This document shows positions 1 through 17,414 of a stretch of 64,000 bases of DNA, piece by piece. This stretch comes from Streptomyces albireticuli (lineage in GTDB: Bacteria > Actinomycetota > Actinomycetes > Streptomycetales > Streptomycetaceae): positions 1,984,001 to 2,048,000 of the forward strand of contig NZ_CP021744.1 of the NCBI RefSeq assembly GCF_002192455.1, written 5' to 3'. Numbering within the stretch: position 1 is the first letter of the stretch; the number at the start of each line of letters is the position of its first letter. Under the pieces are notes generated by a model. It worked only from the letters and a program-made list of their open reading frames with translations, was not told where the DNA came from and ran no database searches. Position numbers and translations under genes: made by a program.

Positions 1-3000
1 CCTCACGGACGTAGCTCTTGCCCGGCAGGCCCTGCTCCGGGTCGTAGAGGTTCTCCAGGTCCCAGCCGCGGTCGGTCGGGAAGCCGGTCACGCCGTCCCG
101 GCCGTTGAGGACCAGGTCCCACAGGCTCTCGGGGGAGGTCACGCCACCCGGGTAGCGGCAGGCCATGCCGACGATCGCGATCGGGTCGTCGTCCACCGCC
201 TTCACCAGTACGGCGGACGCGGCGGCCTGCGCGGCGAGGCCACCGGCCAGCTCGTCACGCACATACTCCATCAGCACACGCGGCGTCGGATAATCGAACA
301 CCAGCGTCACCGGCAGCCGCAACCCCGTCCCCGCGTTGAGACGGTTCCGCAGCTCGACAGCCGTCAGGGAGTCGAAACCGCTCTCCTTGAACGACCGCTC
401 CGGGTCCACGGCCTCGGGGCCGGAGTGACCCAGAACAGCCGCCACATCGGCCCGGATCAGACCGAGGATCGCCTCCTCACGCTCGGACCCGCTCAGCCCC
501 GCCAGCCGCTGCCGCAGCCCCTCGGCCGCCGCCGACGAACGCGCGGCAGCCCGCCGCGTACGCGCCCGCACCAGCCCACTGAGCAACGGCGTGACCTGGG
601 CGGTCGGCGACGTGGCCAGGGCGGCCGTGTCGAGCCGGCACCCCACGAGCAGGCCGTCGTCCAGGTTCTGCGCCGCGTCGAAGAGGGCCAGCCCCTCCTC
701 GACGGACAGCGGCGGCATCCCCGAACGGTTCATCCGCTCCACGTCGGCCGCGGACAGCTCGGCGCCCATGCCGCTCGCCCCGGCCCACAGGCCCCACGCC
801 AGCGACAGCCCCGGCAGACCGGCCGCCCGTCGCTGCTGGGCCAGCGTGTCCAGAAGGGAGTTGGCGGCGGCGTAGTTGCCCTGGCCGGGGTACCCCATGA
901 CGCCGGCGACGGACGAGAAGAGGACGAACGCGGAGAGGTCGAGGCCCTTGGTCAGCTCGTGGAGGTTGAGGGCGGCGTCGGCCTTGGGGCCGAAGACCGT
1001 GTCGATGTCCTCGGGCGAGAGCGCGGTGACCAGGCCGTTGGCGTGGACACCGGCGGTGTGGACCACTCCGGTGAGCGGGTGCCCGGCCGGTACGGACGCG
1101 AGGAGCCCGGCGAGCGCGTCGCGGTCGGCGACGTCGCAAGCGGTGACGGTCACCTCGGCGCCGAGCGCGGCGAGTTCGTCGCGCAGCTCGGCGGCACCGG
1201 GCGCGTCGAGACCACGGCGGCTGGTCAGCAGCAGGTGACGCACACCGTGCTCGGCCACCAGATGACGGGCGAAGAGCGCGCCCAGAGCGCCCGTACCACC
1301 GGTGATCAGAACCGTGCCGTCGGCGTCCCACCGCGGCCGGGTCCCGGCGGTGGCCGAGGCCCGCGCCAGGCGCGGCGCCCACAGGGCGTCACCGCGGACC
1401 GCGAGCTCCGCCTCGCCGCAGGCCGGTACGGAGGCGGGAAGTACGGGCAGGCCGGCGGCCGGGACGTCGACGAGGACGATCCGGTCGGGGTTCTCGGACT
1501 GCGCGGACTTCACCAGGCCCCGGACGGCGGCCTGTGCCAGGTCCTGGACGCCTTCGGTACCGGCGACGGACACGGCTCCCCGTGTGACCAGCACGAGCCG
1601 GGAGTCGGCGAACCGCTCCTCCGCCAGCCACTCCTGCACCAGGCCGAGGACCCGGTGAGCCGCGTCCCGCACCGCGCCGGGGGCCGGCTCGGGCGAGGCC
1701 GCCGGGCAGACGGCGAGTACGTACCCGGGAACCTCCGCCGCCTCACGGAGCTCCGCCAGACCGGCGAAGACACCCGCGGCCTCGCCCGCGCCGTCGAGCC
1801 GGCACAGAGCGGCGTCGCCCTCGCCGCCGAGCATGGCCCAGGAGACGGCCGGAGACGGCGCCGTAAGGGTGGGGAGCTGCTTCCACTCGACGCGGAAGAG
1901 CGCGTCGGCCGGCAGCGACGCGGAGCCGAGTTCGGCGGCGGAGAGCTCACGCGGGACGAGCGAGTCGACGGAGGCCACAGGGGCCCCGGCCGTGTCGGTG
2001 ACCGTCACCGACACGCCGTCCGTCGCCGACGGGCGCACCCGTACGCGGAGCCGCTCCGCGCCGGAGGCGTGCAGCGTCACGCCGCGCAGCGCGTACGCCG
2101 TGGCCGGGCCGCCGGACGGGGACGCACCGTTCATGTCCGCGATCCGGAACGCGGCGTCGAGCAGGGCGGGGTGGAGCCCGTACGACGCGACGTCCGTGCC
2201 CTCGGGCAGCGCCACCTCGGCGTGGACGTCGTCGCCCGCGCGCCAAGCGGCGGCGATGTCCGCGAAGCCGTCGGCGCGCAGAGTGTCGACGTCGACGCTC
2301 GCGGCACCCACGGGCGGCCACACAGCCAGGTCTGCGGCGTGGACAGCGGCCGGACCTGCCGAGAGGAGACCGTCCGCGTGCCGCGTCCAGCGCTGCTCGG
2401 TCTCGTCCTCGCGCCGCGAGTGGACGGCGAGGACGCGCCGGCCCTCGCCGTCGGGCTCCCCGACGGTGACGCGCAGCTGGACCCCGCCGCGCTCGGCGAG
2501 CGGGAGCGGCGCGTGCAGCGTGAGCTCGTCGACGGTGGAGCAGCCCACCTCGTCACCCGCGCGGACGGCGAGCTCGACGAACGCGGCGCCCGGCAGCAGA
2601 GCCGTACCGGCCACGACGTGCTCCGCCAGCCACGGGTGGGTGCGCAGCGACAGCCTGCCGGTGAGCACGTAGCCGTCGGGAAGCGCCACGACGGCACTCA
2701 GGATGGCGTGTCCGGCCGAGCCCTGGCCCATGGCGCTCGCGTCGTTGCCGAGGGGCGCGGACTCCAGCCAGTAGGACTGGCGCTGGAAGGGGTAGGTGGG
2801 CAGGTCGACGCGGCGGGCGCCGGTGCCGGCGAAGAAGGCCGGCCAGTCGACGCGGGCGCCGGTGATGTGGAGACGGCCGAGAGCGGTGACCAGGGAGGTC
2901 GGCTCCGGGCGGTCCTTACGGAGGGCGGGGACGAAGGCGATGTCGTCCGCGTCGGCGTCGGCCAGGCACTCCTGCGCCATCGCCGACAGGACGCCATCGG

Positions 3001-6000
3001 GGCCCAGTTCCAGGAACGTACGCACGCCTTCGGCGTGGAGCCTACGAACACCGTCGGCGAAACGGACCGCCTCACGGACGTGACGCACCCAGTACTCGGG
3101 CGAGGTCAGGTCATCGGCAACGGCCCCGGTGACGTTGGAGACGACCGGGACAGTCGGGGCGCTGTAGGTCAGCGACTCGGCCACCGCGCGGAAGTCCTCC
3201 AGCATCCCGTCCATGCGGTGGGAGTGGAAGGCGTGCGAGACGTTGAGGCGGCGGGACTTCTCGAAGCGGCCTGCCACCTGCTCGACCGCAGCCTCGTCAC
3301 CCGAGATCACCACGGACGACGGGCCGTTGATCGCCGCGATGTCGACACCGTCGACCAGAACCGCACGAACCTCGGCCTCGGTCGCGCGCAGGGAAACCAT
3401 CGCGCCACCCGCTGGCAGCGCCTGCATCAGGGCAGCACGGGCCGCTACAAGCTTCGCCGCGTCTTCCAGCGAGAACACACCCGCCACATGCGCAGCAGCA
3501 ATCTCACCAATCGAGTGACCGGCGAGGAAGTCGGGGCGGACACCCCAGGATTCGACGAGACGGTAGAGCGCGACCTCGACCGCGAACAGAGCGGGCTGCG
3601 TGTTCTCGGTACGGGCCAGTGCTTCGGCATCGTCCAGAACAGCCGCGTCCAGGCCCAGCGCCGCACACGCCGCGTCGAAGGCGGCGGCGAACACCGGGTA
3701 GGCGGCATAGAGATCACGGCCCATACCGGCCCGCTGGGCACCCTGACCGGTGAAGAGCGCGGCGACCTTGCCGCCGAGCACCCGGCTCTTGACCGTCTGC
3801 CCCTCAACCACCACGGCCCTGTGCTCGAACTGCGCGCGGGTCGTGGCCAGTGTGAAGCCGACACCCACCGGGTCCAGATCACCAGCAGCGCCCACAACCT
3901 GGGCGACCTGCGCGTCCAGCGCCTCAGGCGACTTCGCCGACAGCACCCACGGCACCACCGGCAGCTCGACAGCAGCACCGGCAACGGCCTCTGCCTCGGC
4001 CTCCACCAGCGCCTGCTCCACGATCACATGCGCGTTCGTACCGCTGAACCCGAACGACGAGATACCCGCACGACGCGGACGCCCGTCGACCGTCGCCCAC
4101 TCCCGCGCCTCGGTCAGCAGCTCGACAGCACCATCGGCCCAATTCACCTGGTCCGTGGGCGTGTCGGCGTGCAGCGTCTTCGGCAGGACCCCGTGGCGCA
4201 TGGCCATGAGCATCTTGATGATGCCGCCGACACCAGCAGCCGCCTGCGCGTGGCCGATGTTCGACTTCAGGGAGCCGAGCCACAGCGGCTCGTCCCCGGC
4301 CCGCTCCTGACCGTACGTGGCCAGCAACGCCTGCGCCTCGATCGGGTCACCCAGCGTCGTACCCGTACCGTGCGCCTCGACCACGTCGATCTGAGCGGCG
4401 GACAGACCGGCCGAGGCCAGGGCCTGCCGGATCACCCGCTGCTGCGACGGACCGTTCGGCGCCGTCAGACCGTTGCTGGCACCGTCCTGGTTGATCGCCG
4501 AACCACGCACGATGCCCAGGACCTGGTGGCCCTTGCGGCGCGCGTCCGACAGCCGCTCGACGAGCAGCATGCCCACGCCCTCGGCCCAGCCCGTGCCGTC
4601 CGCCTCCGCGCCGAAGGCCTTGCAGCGGCCGTCCGCCGACAGCCCCCGCTGACGCGAGAAATCGACAAAGGCGGCCGGTGTCGACATGACGGTCACACCA
4701 CCCGCGAGCGCCATGTCGCACTCACCGGCCCGCAGCGCCTGCACCGCCATGTGCAGCGCGACCAGCGACGACGAACACGCCGTGTCGACCGTCACCGCCG
4801 GACCCTCAAGCCCGAACAGGTACGACACACGGCCCGAGACCACGCTGCCGGCCGTGCCCGTGCCCAGGAAGCCGTCGACGCCTTCCGGGGCGATGGCGTC
4901 CATGCCCAGCGCGTAGTCGTGGTACATGACGCCCGCGAAGACACCGGTACGGCTGCCGCGCAGCGCGGACGGCTCGATGCCCGCCCGCTCGATCGTCTCC
5001 CACGTGGTCTCCAGCAGCAGACGCTGCTGCGGGTCCATCGCCATGGCCTCACGCGGCGAGATCCCGAAGAACGCCGGATCGAACTCGTCCGCGCCGTGCA
5101 GGAAACCGCCCTCACGCGTGTACGAGGAGCCGGGCCGCTCACCCGTCGGGTCGTACAGGTTCTCCAGATCCCAGCCACGGTTGACCGGGAACCCGGAGAC
5201 ACCGTCCCGCCCACCCGCGACCAGCTCCCACAAGTCCTCGGGCGAGGTCACCCCGCCCGGGTAGCGGCAGGCCATGCCGACGATCGCGATCGGGTCGTCG
5301 TCCAGCGGTACGGACGTCCCGCCCGGCGCGGCCGTCTCCGCCGCCGCGGCGAGGTCGCCCAGCAGTTCGTCCGTCAGGTGGCCGGTCACGGCGGAGGCGG
5401 TCGGGTGGTCGAAGACGAGGGTCGCCGAGAGCTTCAGGCCCGTGGCCGTGTTGAGCCGGTTGCGCAGCTCGATCGCGGTGAGGGAGTCGAAGCCGAGCTC
5501 GGTGAAGGCGCGTTCGGGCTCGATCGCCGCGCCCGACGCGTGGCCGAGGACTGCGGCGACCTCGTCGCGCACGAGGCCCAGCAGGAGGCTCGTGCGCTCG
5601 TCCTCCGCCAGCGGCAGAAGCCTTCCGCGGAGCGACTCGCCCGCGCGCCCGGCGCGGGCCCGCCGCACCGGTACCCGGACCAGGGCCCGCAGCAGCGCCG
5701 GGAGCGGGCTCGTCGTCGCGCTCGCGCGGAGGGCGGCGAGGTCCAGCGGTATCGGTACGAGCACGGGCTCGCCGGACGCCACCGCGGCGTCGAACAGCGC
5801 GAGACCGTCCCGGGGCGCGAGGGCCGGGAAGCCGTCCTGTGCCGTGCGGGAGGCGTGGGCCGCCTCGGCCGCACCCATGCCGTCGCCGCTGTCCCAGAGG
5901 CCCCAGGCGAGGGAGGTGGCGGGGAGGCCCGCGGCGACGCGCTCCTGAGCGAGGGCGTCCAGGTAGGCGTTGGCGGCCGCGTAGTTGCCCTGACCGGCGT

Positions 6001-9000
6001 TGCCGAAGACACCGGCAGCGGAGGAGAAGAGGACGAACGCCGACAGGCCCATGCCTGCCGTCAGTTCGTGCAGGTGCCGGGCCGCGTCCGCCTTCGGTCC
6101 GAAGGCCGCGTCGATGCGCGCCGGGGTGAGCGAGGCGACGGTGGCGTCGTCGAGGAGGCCGGCGGTGTGGACGACGGCGCCGATCGTGTGCGACGCCAGC
6201 AGGGCCGCCACCGCGTCGCGGTCGGCGACGTCGCACGCGGCAACGGTCACCTCGGCACCAAGAGCGGCGAGTTCGTCACGCAGCTCGGCGGCACCGGGCG
6301 CGTCGAGACCACGGCGGCTGGTCAGCAGGAGACTGCGCACACCGTGCTCCGCCACCAGATGACGCGCCACGAGCGCACCCAGCGCACCCGTACCACCAGT
6401 GACCAGCACCGTGCCCTCGGCAGCCCAGACACCCGGGCCACCGGCGGCGACAGCCGCCCGCGTCAGACGCGGCGCGAAGACCGCTCCCCCACGCACCGCA
6501 ACCTGCGGCTCGTCACCGACAAGAGCCAGAAGGTCAGCGGACAGCTCCTGATCGGCATCGAGGAGCACGAAACGATCCGGGTTCTCCGACTGCGCCGAAC
6601 GCACCAGACCCCACACAGCGGCCTGATCCGGATCCACCACCGAGTCACCCGCAACGACCACCGCACCACGGGTCACAACCACCAGACGGGACCCGGCGAA
6701 CCGCTCCTCCGCCAGCCACCCCTGCACCAGACCCAGCACACCCCGAACATCCGAAGCGGCAACGGCGACCAGCGCCGGCACCTCCTCCGCACTCCGGCCC
6801 AGCGCCGCCAGATCCTCGTGATCCCGGCCCAGCACCGCCACCGGAACATCCGTGGCCTGCGCCTGAACCGGCACCCACTCCACCCGGAACAGCGCATCCC
6901 GCGTGCCCCGGTCGGCCGCACGCAGCTCATCGGCGGCCACCGGCCGCACCACAAGCGACTGCACCGACGCCACTGCGACGCCGGCGGCGTCCGCCAGCTC
7001 GATCACAGCGCCCTGGTCCGAGGGCGAGACGCTGACCCGCAGCACGCTCGCGCCCGCCGCCCTCAGCGTCACTCCACGCCACACGAAGGGGAGTTCGGCA
7101 CCGGAGGATCCGTGGGCCGCCCCGTGCGCCGGACCGTTTCCGGCCCCCGCCGCCGCGCTCACGTGCAGTGCCGCGTCGAAGAGCGCCGGGTGCAGACCGT
7201 ACGACGTGACGTCCGTACCGTCCGGCAGGGCCACCTCGGCGAAGAGCTCCTCGCCCTTGCGCCACGCGGCCCGTACGCCCTGGAAGGCGGGGCCGTACTC
7301 AAGACCCGTCGCCGCGAGGCCCGCGTACAGGCCCTCTACGTCCACGGCCTCGGCACCGGCCGGCGGCCAGGCGGCCTGCGCCGGGGCCGTGCCGGCCGGC
7401 TCGGCGGCGGACAGGAAGCCGGACGCGTGCCGCGTCCAGAGACCGTCGCCCTCGGGGCGCGAGTGGACGGACAGCCCGCGCCGGCCGTCGCCGTCGGGCT
7501 CGCCCACGGTGACGCGCAGCTGGACGGCGGCGTCCTGCTCGCCGAGCACCAGCGGTGCTTCGAGGGTCAGTTCGTCGACGACGGGGCAGCCGACCTCGTC
7601 GCCCGCGCGGACGGCGAGTTCCACGAAGGCGGTGCCCGGCAGCAGCACGCTGCCCATCACCACGTGATCGGCCAGCCACGGGTGCGTACGCAGCGACACC
7701 CGGCCGGTCAGGAGGACGCCGTCCGAGTCGGGGAGGGACACGGCCGCGCCCAGCAGCGCGTGGCCGGCGGCGCCCAGGCCGAGGCCGGGGGCGTCCAGGG
7801 CCGGGCGGCCGCCGCGCGGCCAGTAGTCGCGGTGCTGGAAGGCGTACGTCGGCAGGTCGACGCGGCGGGCGCCCGTACCGGCGAAGAACGCGGACCAGTC
7901 CACCGCGCACCCGGCGACGTCCAGCCGTCCCAGGGCCGTGACCAGCGAACCCGGCTCGGGGCGCGCCTTGCTCAGCGCCGGGACGAACGTCACGCCCTCG
8001 GCATCGGCCAGGCATTCCTCCGCCATCGCCGACAGCACACCGTCGGGGCCGAGTTCCAGGAAGGTGCGCGCGCCCTCCGCGTGCAGCGTCCGGACGCCGT
8101 CGGCGAAACGGACCGCCTCACGGACGTGCCGGACCCAGTACTCCGGCGAGGTCAGGTCGTCCGCCAGGGCGCCGGTGACGTTCGAGACGACCGGGACGAC
8201 CTGGACGCCGTAGGTCAGCGACTCCGCGACGGCGCGGAACTCCGCCAGCATCCCGTCCATGCGGTGGGAGTGGAACGCGTGCGAGACATTCAGGCGACGG
8301 GACTTCTCGAAGTGCCCCGCCACCTGCTCGACAGCGGCCTCGCCACCCGAAATCACCACGGAGGACGGCCCGTTGATCGCGGCGACGTCGACACCGTCGA
8401 CCAGAACCGCACGAACCTCTTCCTCGGTCGCACGCAGCGACACCATCGCACCACCGGACGGCAGCGCCTGCATCAGATGGGCACGGGCCGCGACCAGCTT
8501 CGCCGCGTCCTCCAGCGAGAACACACCCGCCACATGGGCCGCCGCGATCTCACCGACGGAGTGACCGGCGACGAAGTCCGGCAGTACGCCGTACGACTCC
8601 ACGAGCCGGTACAGCGCGACCTCGACGGCGAACAGCGCGGGCTGCGTGTGCTCCGTACGGGCCAGCAGCTCGGCGTCGTCCAGAACGGCCGCGTCCAGGC
8701 CCAGCGCCGCGCACGCGGCGTCGAAAGCCTTCGCGAACACCGGGAACGCGGCGTACAGCTCGCGCCCCATGCCCGCCCGCTGCGCGCCCTGGCCGGTGAA
8801 GAGGACGGCCAGCCTGCCCTCGGAGGCCTGGCCCGAGGCCACCGGTACGCCGTCCACCAGGAGTGCCCGGTGCTCGAACCGCGCCCGCGCCGTCGCCAGC
8901 GTGAGGGCGACGTCCGCCGGGTCGAGCCCGGCGGCGGCGTCCCGCACCCGCGCGAGCTGCGCGTCCAGCGCCTCCGCCGTCCTGCCCGAGACCAGCCACG

Positions 9001-10432
9001 GCACGGCGGGCAGCGTGCGCCCGGCGGTGACCTCGGCGGTCTCCTCGGCCGGGGCCTGCTCGACGATCACGTGCGCGTTCGTGCCGCTGATGCCGAAGGA
9101 CGAGACACCGGCGCGGCGCGGCCGGCCCTCGGCCGCCGTCCACTCGCGGGCCTCGGTGAGGAGTTCGACCGCGCCGGCGGTCCAGTCGATGTGCGGCGAC
9201 GGCTCGTCGGCGTGGAGGGTCTTCGGCAGGACGCCGGCCCGCATCGCCATGACCATCTTGATGATCCCGCCGACACCGGCGGCAGCCTGCGCGTGCCCGA
9301 TGTTCGACTTCAGCGAACCGAGCCACAGCGGCCGGCCGGCCGCGCGCTCCTGGCCGTACGTGGCGAGGAGCGCCTGCGCCTCGATCGGGTCGCCGAGGAC
9401 CGTGCCCGTGCCGTGCGCCTCGACCGCGTCGATCTGGTCCGCGGACAGGCGGGCGCCGGCGAGGGCCTGGCGGATGACGCGCTGCTGCGACGGGCCGTTG
9501 GGCGCCGTCAGACCGTTGCTGGCGCCGTCCTGGTTGATCGCCGAGCCACGGACCACGGCCAGCACCCGGTGGCCCTTGCGACGGGCGTCGGAGAGCCGCT
9601 CGACGAGGAGCATGCCGACGCCCTCGCCCCAGCCCGTGCCGTCCGCGCCGGCACCGAACGCCTTGCAGCGGCCGTCCTCCGCCAGGCCCCGCTGCCGCGA
9701 GAAGTCGACGAACGTCTCGGGGGTGGCCATGACGGTGACGCCACCGGCGAGGGCCATGTCGCACTCGCCCCGGCGCAGGGCCTGGATCGCCCAGTGCAGG
9801 GCGACCAGCGAGGACGAGCACGCGGTGTCGACCGTGACCGCCGGGCCCTCAAGACCGAAGGTGTAGGCGACGCGGCCGGAGGCGATGCTGCCGCCGGTGC
9901 CCATGAAGCCCTCGACCTGCTCGGAGGTCTGCTCCAGCACGGAGATGTAGTCGTGGTACATCACGCCCGCGAAGACACCCGTGCGGCTGCCGCGGGCGGC
10001 GTCCGGGCTGATGCCCGCCCGCTCGAACGCCTCCCAGGTGGCTTCGAGGAGCAGCCGGTGCTGGGGGTCCATGGCCAGCGCCTCGCGGGGCGAGATGCCG
10101 AACAGGGCCGGGTCGAAGGCCGTGGCGTCGTCGAGGAAGCCGCCGGAGCGGGTGTAGGTGGTGCCCTGGTGGTCGGGGTCGGGGTGGTACAGCCCGTCGA
10201 GGTCCCAGCCGCGGTCGGTGGGGAAGCCGCCGATGGCGTCACCGCCCGTGGCGACGAGGTCCCACAGGTCCTCGGGCGAGCGGACGCCGCCGGGGAAGCG
10301 GCAGCTCATGCCCACGATCGCGATCGGCTCGTGGGCCTCCGCGGTCAGCTTCCGGTTCTGCTCGCGCAGCCGCTCGGTCTCCTTCATGGAAGCGCGGAGC
10401 GCCTCGATGATGCGTGCGTCGGAAGAACTCAT
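1..10432 (-). CDS. Modular type I polyketide synthase, two full modules plus start of a third (3' end outside window)
   Basis: The frame stays open from ATG 10432 to the window edge (3,477 codons). Residues 1-36 form a coiled-coil N-terminal docking segment. Module 1 is KS ([13 protein letters not shown] near 37), AT (GHSVGE near 625, HAFH near 718), DH (HxxxGxxxxP near 922, YGPAFQG near 1047, Asp near 1086), KR (near 1347, LDD present) and ACP (DSL near 1648). Module 2 is KS (from 1714), AT (GHSIGE near 2308, HAFH near 2400), a damaged DH (from 2606), KR (near 3047, no LDD) and ACP (near 3352). A third KS begins near 3417. HAFH with GHS[IV]GE is the family signature for malonyl-CoA, and there is no ER, so module 1 should install a double bond. 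The neighbour at 10587-16097 probably passes its chain here, as the docking segments are of matching types. Confidence 0.95.
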   Translation of the reverse strand, partial: MSSSDARIIEALRASMKETERLREQNRKLTAEAHEPIAIVGMSCRFPGGVRSPEDLWDLVATGGDAIGGFPTDRGWDLDGLYHPDPDHQGTTYTRSGGFLDDATAFDPALFGISPREALAMDPQHRLLLEATWEAFERAGISPDAARGSRTGVFAGVMYHDYISVLEQTSEQVEGFMGTGGSIASGRVAYTFGLEGPAVTVDTACSSSLVALHWAIQALRRGECDMALAGGVTVMATPETFVDFSRQRGLAEDGRCKAFGAGADGTGWGEGVGMLLVERLSDARRKGHRVLAVVRGSAINQDGASNGLTAPNGPSQQRVIRQALAGARLSADQIDAVEAHGTGTVLGDPIEAQALLATYGQERAAGRPLWLGSLKSNIGHAQAAAGVGGIIKMVMAMRAGVLPKTLHADEPSPHIDWTAGAVELLTEAREWTAAEGRPRRAGVSSFGISGTNAHVIVEQAPAEETAEVTAGRTLPAVPWLVSGRTAEALDAQLARVRDAAAGLDPADVALTLATARARFEHRALLVDGVPVASGQASEGRLAVLFTGQGAQRAGMGRELYAAFPVFAKAFDAACAALGLDAAVLDDAELLARTEHTQPALFAVEVALYRLVESYGVLPDFVAGHSVGEIAAAHVAGVFSLEDAAKLVAARAHLMQALPSGGAMVSLRATEEEVRAVLVDGVDVAAINGPSSVVISGGEAAVEQVAGHFEKSRRLNVSHAFHSHRMDGMLAEFRAVAESLTYGVQVVPVVSNVTGALADDLTSPEYWVRHVREAVRFADGVRTLHAEGARTFLELGPDGVLSAMAEECLADAEGVTFVPALSKARPEPGSLVTALGRLDVAGCAVDWSAFFAGTGARRVDLPTYAFQHRDYWPRGGRPALDAPGLGLGAAGHALLGAAVSLPDSDGVLLTGRVSLRTHPWLADHVVMGSVLLPGTAFVELAVRAGDEVGCPVVDELTLEAPLVLGEQDAAVQLRVTVGEPDGDGRRGLSVHSRPEGDGLWTRHASGFLSAAEPAGTAPAQAAWPPAGAEAVDVEGLYAGLAATGLEYGPAFQGVRAAWRKGEELFAEVALPDGTDVTSYGLHPALFDAALHVSAAAGAGNGPAHGAAHGSSGAELPFVWRGVTLRAAGASVLRVSVSPSDQGAVIELADAAGVAVASVQSLVVRPVAADELRAADRGTRDALFRVEWVPVQAQATDVPVAVLGRDHEDLAALGRSAEEVPALVAVAASDVRGVLGLVQGWLAEERFAGSRLVVVTRGAVVVAGDSVVDPDQAAVWGLVRSAQSENPDRFVLLDADQELSADLLALVGDEPQVAVRGGAVFAPRLTRAAVAAGGPGVWAAEGTVLVTGGTGALGALVARHLVAEHGVRSLLLTSRRGLDAPGAAELRDELAALGAEVTVAACDVADRDAVAALLASHTIGAVVHTAGLLDDATVASLTPARIDAAFGPKADAARHLHELTAGMGLSAFVLFSSAAGVFGNAGQGNYAAANAYLDALAQERVAAGLPATSLAWGLWDSGDGMGAAEAAHASRTAQDGFPALAPRDGLALFDAAVASGEPVLVPIPLDLAALRASATTSPLPALLRALVRVPVRRARAGRAGESLRGRLLPLAEDERTSLLLGLVRDEVAAVLGHASGAAIEPERAFTELGFDSLTAIELRNRLNTATGLKLSATLVFDHPTASAVTGHLTDELLGDLAAAAETAAPGGTSVPLDDDPIAIVGMACRYPGGVTSPEDLWELVAGGRDGVSGFPVNRGWDLENLYDPTGERPGSSYTREGGFLHGADEFDPAFFGISPREAMAMDPQQRLLLETTWETIERAGIEPSALRGSRTGVFAGVMYHDYALGMDAIAPEGVDGFLGTGTAGSVVSGRVSYLFGLEGPAVTVDTACSSSLVALHMAVQALRAGECDMALAGGVTVMSTPAAFVDFSRQRGLSADGRCKAFGAEADGTGWAEGVGMLLVERLSDARRKGHQVLGIVRGSAINQDGASNGLTAPNGPSQQRVIRQALASAGLSAAQIDVVEAHGTGTTLGDPIEAQALLATYGQERAGDEPLWLGSLKSNIGHAQAAAGVGGIIKMLMAMRHGVLPKTLHADTPTDQVNWADGAVELLTEAREWATVDGRPRRAGISSFGFSGTNAHVIVEQALVEAEAEAVAGAAVELPVVPWVLSAKSPEALDAQVAQVVGAAGDLDPVGVGFTLATTRAQFEHRAVVVEGQTVKSRVLGGKVAALFTGQGAQRAGMGRDLYAAYPVFAAAFDAACAALGLDAAVLDDAEALARTENTQPALFAVEVALYRLVESWGVRPDFLAGHSIGEIAAAHVAGVFSLEDAAKLVAARAALMQALPAGGAMVSLRATEAEVRAVLVDGVDIAAINGPSSVVISGDEAAVEQVAGRFEKSRRLNVSHAFHSHRMDGMLEDFRAVAESLTYSAPTVPVVSNVTGAVADDLTSPEYWVRHVREAVRFADGVRRLHAEGVRTFLELGPDGVLSAMAQECLADADADDIAFVPALRKDRPEPTSLVTALGRLHITGARVDWPAFFAGTGARRVDLPTYPFQRQSYWLESAPLGNDASAMGQGSAGHAILSAVVALPDGYVLTGRLSLRTHPWLAEHVVAGTALLPGAAFVELAVRAGDEVGCSTVDELTLHAPLPLAERGGVQLRVTVGEPDGEGRRVLAVHSRREDETEQRWTRHADGLLSAGPAAVHAADLAVWPPVGAASVDVDTLRADGFADIAAAWRAGDDVHAEVALPEGTDVASYGLHPALLDAAFRIADMNGASPSGGPATAYALRGVTLHASGAERLRVRVRPSATDGVSVTVTDTAGAPVASVDSLVPRELSAAELGSASLPADALFRVEWKQLPTLTAPSPAVSWAMLGGEGDAALCRLDGAGEAAGVFAGLAELREAAEVPGYVLAVCPAASPEPAPGAVRDAAHRVLGLVQEWLAEERFADSRLVLVTRGAVSVAGTEGVQDLAQAAVRGLVKSAQSENPDRIVLVDVPAAGLPVLPASVPACGEAELAVRGDALWAPRLARASATAGTRPRWDADGTVLITGGTGALGALFARHLVAEHGVRHLLLTSRRGLDAPGAAELRDELAALGAEVTVTACDVADRDALAGLLASVPAGHPLTGVVHTAGVHANGLVTALSPEDIDTVFGPKADAALNLHELTKGLDLSAFVLFSSVAGVMGYPGQGNYAAANSLLDTLAQQRRAAGLPGLSLAWGLWAGASGMGAELSAADVERMNRSGMPPLSVEEGLALFDAAQNLDDGLLVGCRLDTAALATSPTAQVTPLLSGLVRARTRRAAARSSAAAEGLRQRLAGLSGSEREEAILGLIRADVAAVLGHSGPEAVDPERSFKESGFDSLTAVELRNRLNAGTGLRLPVTLVFDYPTPRVLMEYVRDELAGGLAAQAAASAVLVKAVDDDPIAIVGMACRYPGGVTSPESLWDLVLNGRDGVTGFPTDRGWDLENLYDPEQGLPGKSYVRE

Positions 10433-10586
10433 TCTGGGCTGTTACCTCTCGCGGTTTCTCGCGGTCTCGCGGGTTCTCGCTTGTTCGCGGGTTCTCGCTC
10501 GTCTCGTGGGGCCGGGCCGGCCCGTGGTCTCGCCGGGCCGGCCGGCCGAACCGGCCCGTGGGCCGGTTTCAAGGGTCCGACGACCC
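10433..10586. repeat. Short-repeat and GC-palindrome spacer between PKS genes
   Basis: The 154 bp between the two PKS genes contain reiterated near-copies of TTCTCGCGG (10447-10510), followed by overlapping GGGCCGG/CCGGCCC inverted repeats (10511-10566). No open frame or clear promoter is seen. It may be a recombination scar or an intercistronic RNA structure; this is inference. Confidence 0.6.
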
Positions 10587-16097
<5,511 letters not shown>

Positions 16098-16513
16098 CGC
16101 CGCCACGCCCCCATAATTCGCCGTTCGGGATGCCATGAAGGCATCGGCCCGAGCCGGCCGGGATGAATTCACCCGTTGAATTCTTCACATTGCGAACATG
16201 GCACTACGCATAGAAGGGTAGACGTGCACACGGGGCGCACCAACCCCTAACTCTCCCCGGCGTTCCCCCTAGTGAGCGCGATCACCTGGCACCGGTCCCG
16301 CCCAATTCGCAAGAGCTCTGGACAGATATAGGGGTCGATAGGGGCCCGCTAGGGGTTTCTCGGCCGGAGCGCCGCTTCATAGCCTTGACGCGATTATTGA
16401 CCGCCGCCGTACGCCATTTATTACGGTGCCCATAATTTTCGGCGCCATGCGGCCCGGCGCCGGCTGACCGGATGCCGGGCCGAACCGGCGCCCAGCGAAC
16501 CAAAGGGGGATTC
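16098..16513. promoter_or_regulatory. Divergent promoter region between PKS and hydrolase/NRPS operons
   Basis: This 416-bp region is non-coding and markedly more AT-rich than its surroundings. It holds three direct TAGGGG repeats (16329-16334, 16339-16344, 16350-16355) and two CCCCTA copies in the opposite orientation (16244-16249, 16266-16271). A rightward promoter could use TTGACC (16397-16402) with TATTAC (16419-16424). A CATAAT follows at 16431-16436. These assignments are by eye. Confidence 0.55.
16349..16364 (+). promoter_or_regulatory. Candidate LAL-regulator (PimM-type) operator
   Basis: CTAGGGGTTTCTCGGC matches 12 of 16 positions of the PimM-type consensus CTVGGGAWWTCCCBAG (recalled from the polyene LAL literature). 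A weaker copy on the other strand begins at CTAGGGGG (16265-16272). A LAL regulator is encoded at 20996-23830, which makes it the obvious candidate ligand; binding itself is inference. Confidence 0.45.
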
Positions 16514-17350
16514 GTGCACGATCTCGACGGATGGCGAGTGCACAGGAGCGGCACCTCGGGCGAGGTCGTGCTGGCCGTCGACTTCCCGATGACGGGGCGG
16601 TCGGAGGCGGGGTTCGCCGAGCTCGCCCAGCTGCTGGACCCGTCGCTCGCCGTGTGGGAGACGCTGCCTCCGCCGGTCGGCGAGGGTACCCCGGCCACGG
16701 GCGCCGAGTTCGTCGAGCGGTGGCTCGCGGACGTCCGCGGGAGCGGGCTCGTCGTGCGCGGCCTGCTCAGCTTCTGCGCCGGCGCGGCCTATCTCGGTGC
16801 GCTTTCCGACGGCATCGCGCAGTGGCAGGACGAGGCGCCCGCGATCGTCATGATCGACCCCGAGGTGCCGGCGTCGATCACGCTGAAGGCGCATTTCCTG
16901 CGGGCGCTGGAGCAGTTCGCCGTGATGTACGCGGAGGAGCGGGCAGCGCGGATGCGCGAGGACGCGCGGGCTCTGTGCGAGGAGCTGGGTCACGACATCG
17001 AGCTGCTGCTGCCGTCGGTCACCGGGATGTTCCGCGAGGTGGGCATGGAGTCCTTCGCGCACATCAACATCGACCCCCGGCACGGTTCGGGTCTGCTGGA
17101 CGTGTTCGACGCGTTCGCCAAGTACGTCGTCGGGGGTTCGCAGCTGGACGCGACGCGCGGCTGGGACCGGGGCGTCGCGCTGTCCTCGAACACCCCGACC
17201 AACGGGCTGAACCTGCTGCCGCCGGAGGTGGACCGCGCGGGTGCGGTCGGCCAGGAGGTCCGGTTCGACATCGCGCACGCCGAGATGCTGGGCAACTCCG
17301 TGATCGCCGCGAAGGTCGACGAGCTGCTGGCCCGCACCGCGCGCGCCTGA
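16514..17350 (+). CDS. Alpha/beta-hydrolase (thioesterase-like) protein with cysteine at the nucleophile position
   Basis: 278 aa. GTG 16514 was chosen because a strong AAAGGGGGA ribosome-binding site lies 3 bases upstream. The fold looks like a discrete thioesterase: a strand leading to LLSFCAGAAY near residue 87, where GxSxG is replaced by SFCAG, so Cys occupies the nucleophile position; MIDPEVP follows, and a C-terminal His lies in DIAHAEML near 254. It starts the operon with the glycine-type NRPS 64 bp downstream and is divergent from the PKS genes. A role in unloading or editing the NRPS-bound aminoacyl or peptidyl thioester is plausible. The family cannot be fixed more closely by eye, and the Cys substitution might also mean acyltransfer rather than hydrolysis. 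Confidence 0.75.
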   Translation: MHDLDGWRVHRSGTSGEVVLAVDFPMTGRSEAGFAELAQLLDPSLAVWETLPPPVGEGTPATGAEFVERWLADVRGSGLVVRGLLSFCAGAAYLGALSDGIAQWQDEAPAIVMIDPEVPASITLKAHFLRALEQFAVMYAEERAARMREDARALCEELGHDIELLLPSVTGMFREVGMESFAHINIDPRHGSGLLDVFDAFAKYVVGGSQLDATRGWDRGVALSSNTPTNGLNLLPPEVDRAGAVGQEVRFDIAHAEMLGNSVIAAKVDELLARTARA

Positions 17351-17414
17351 ACCGGGCCGCGCAGCACACAAGTCGGGCCGAGTGGGGCCGGGAAGCCGAG
17401 TGAGAGGAACCGGG

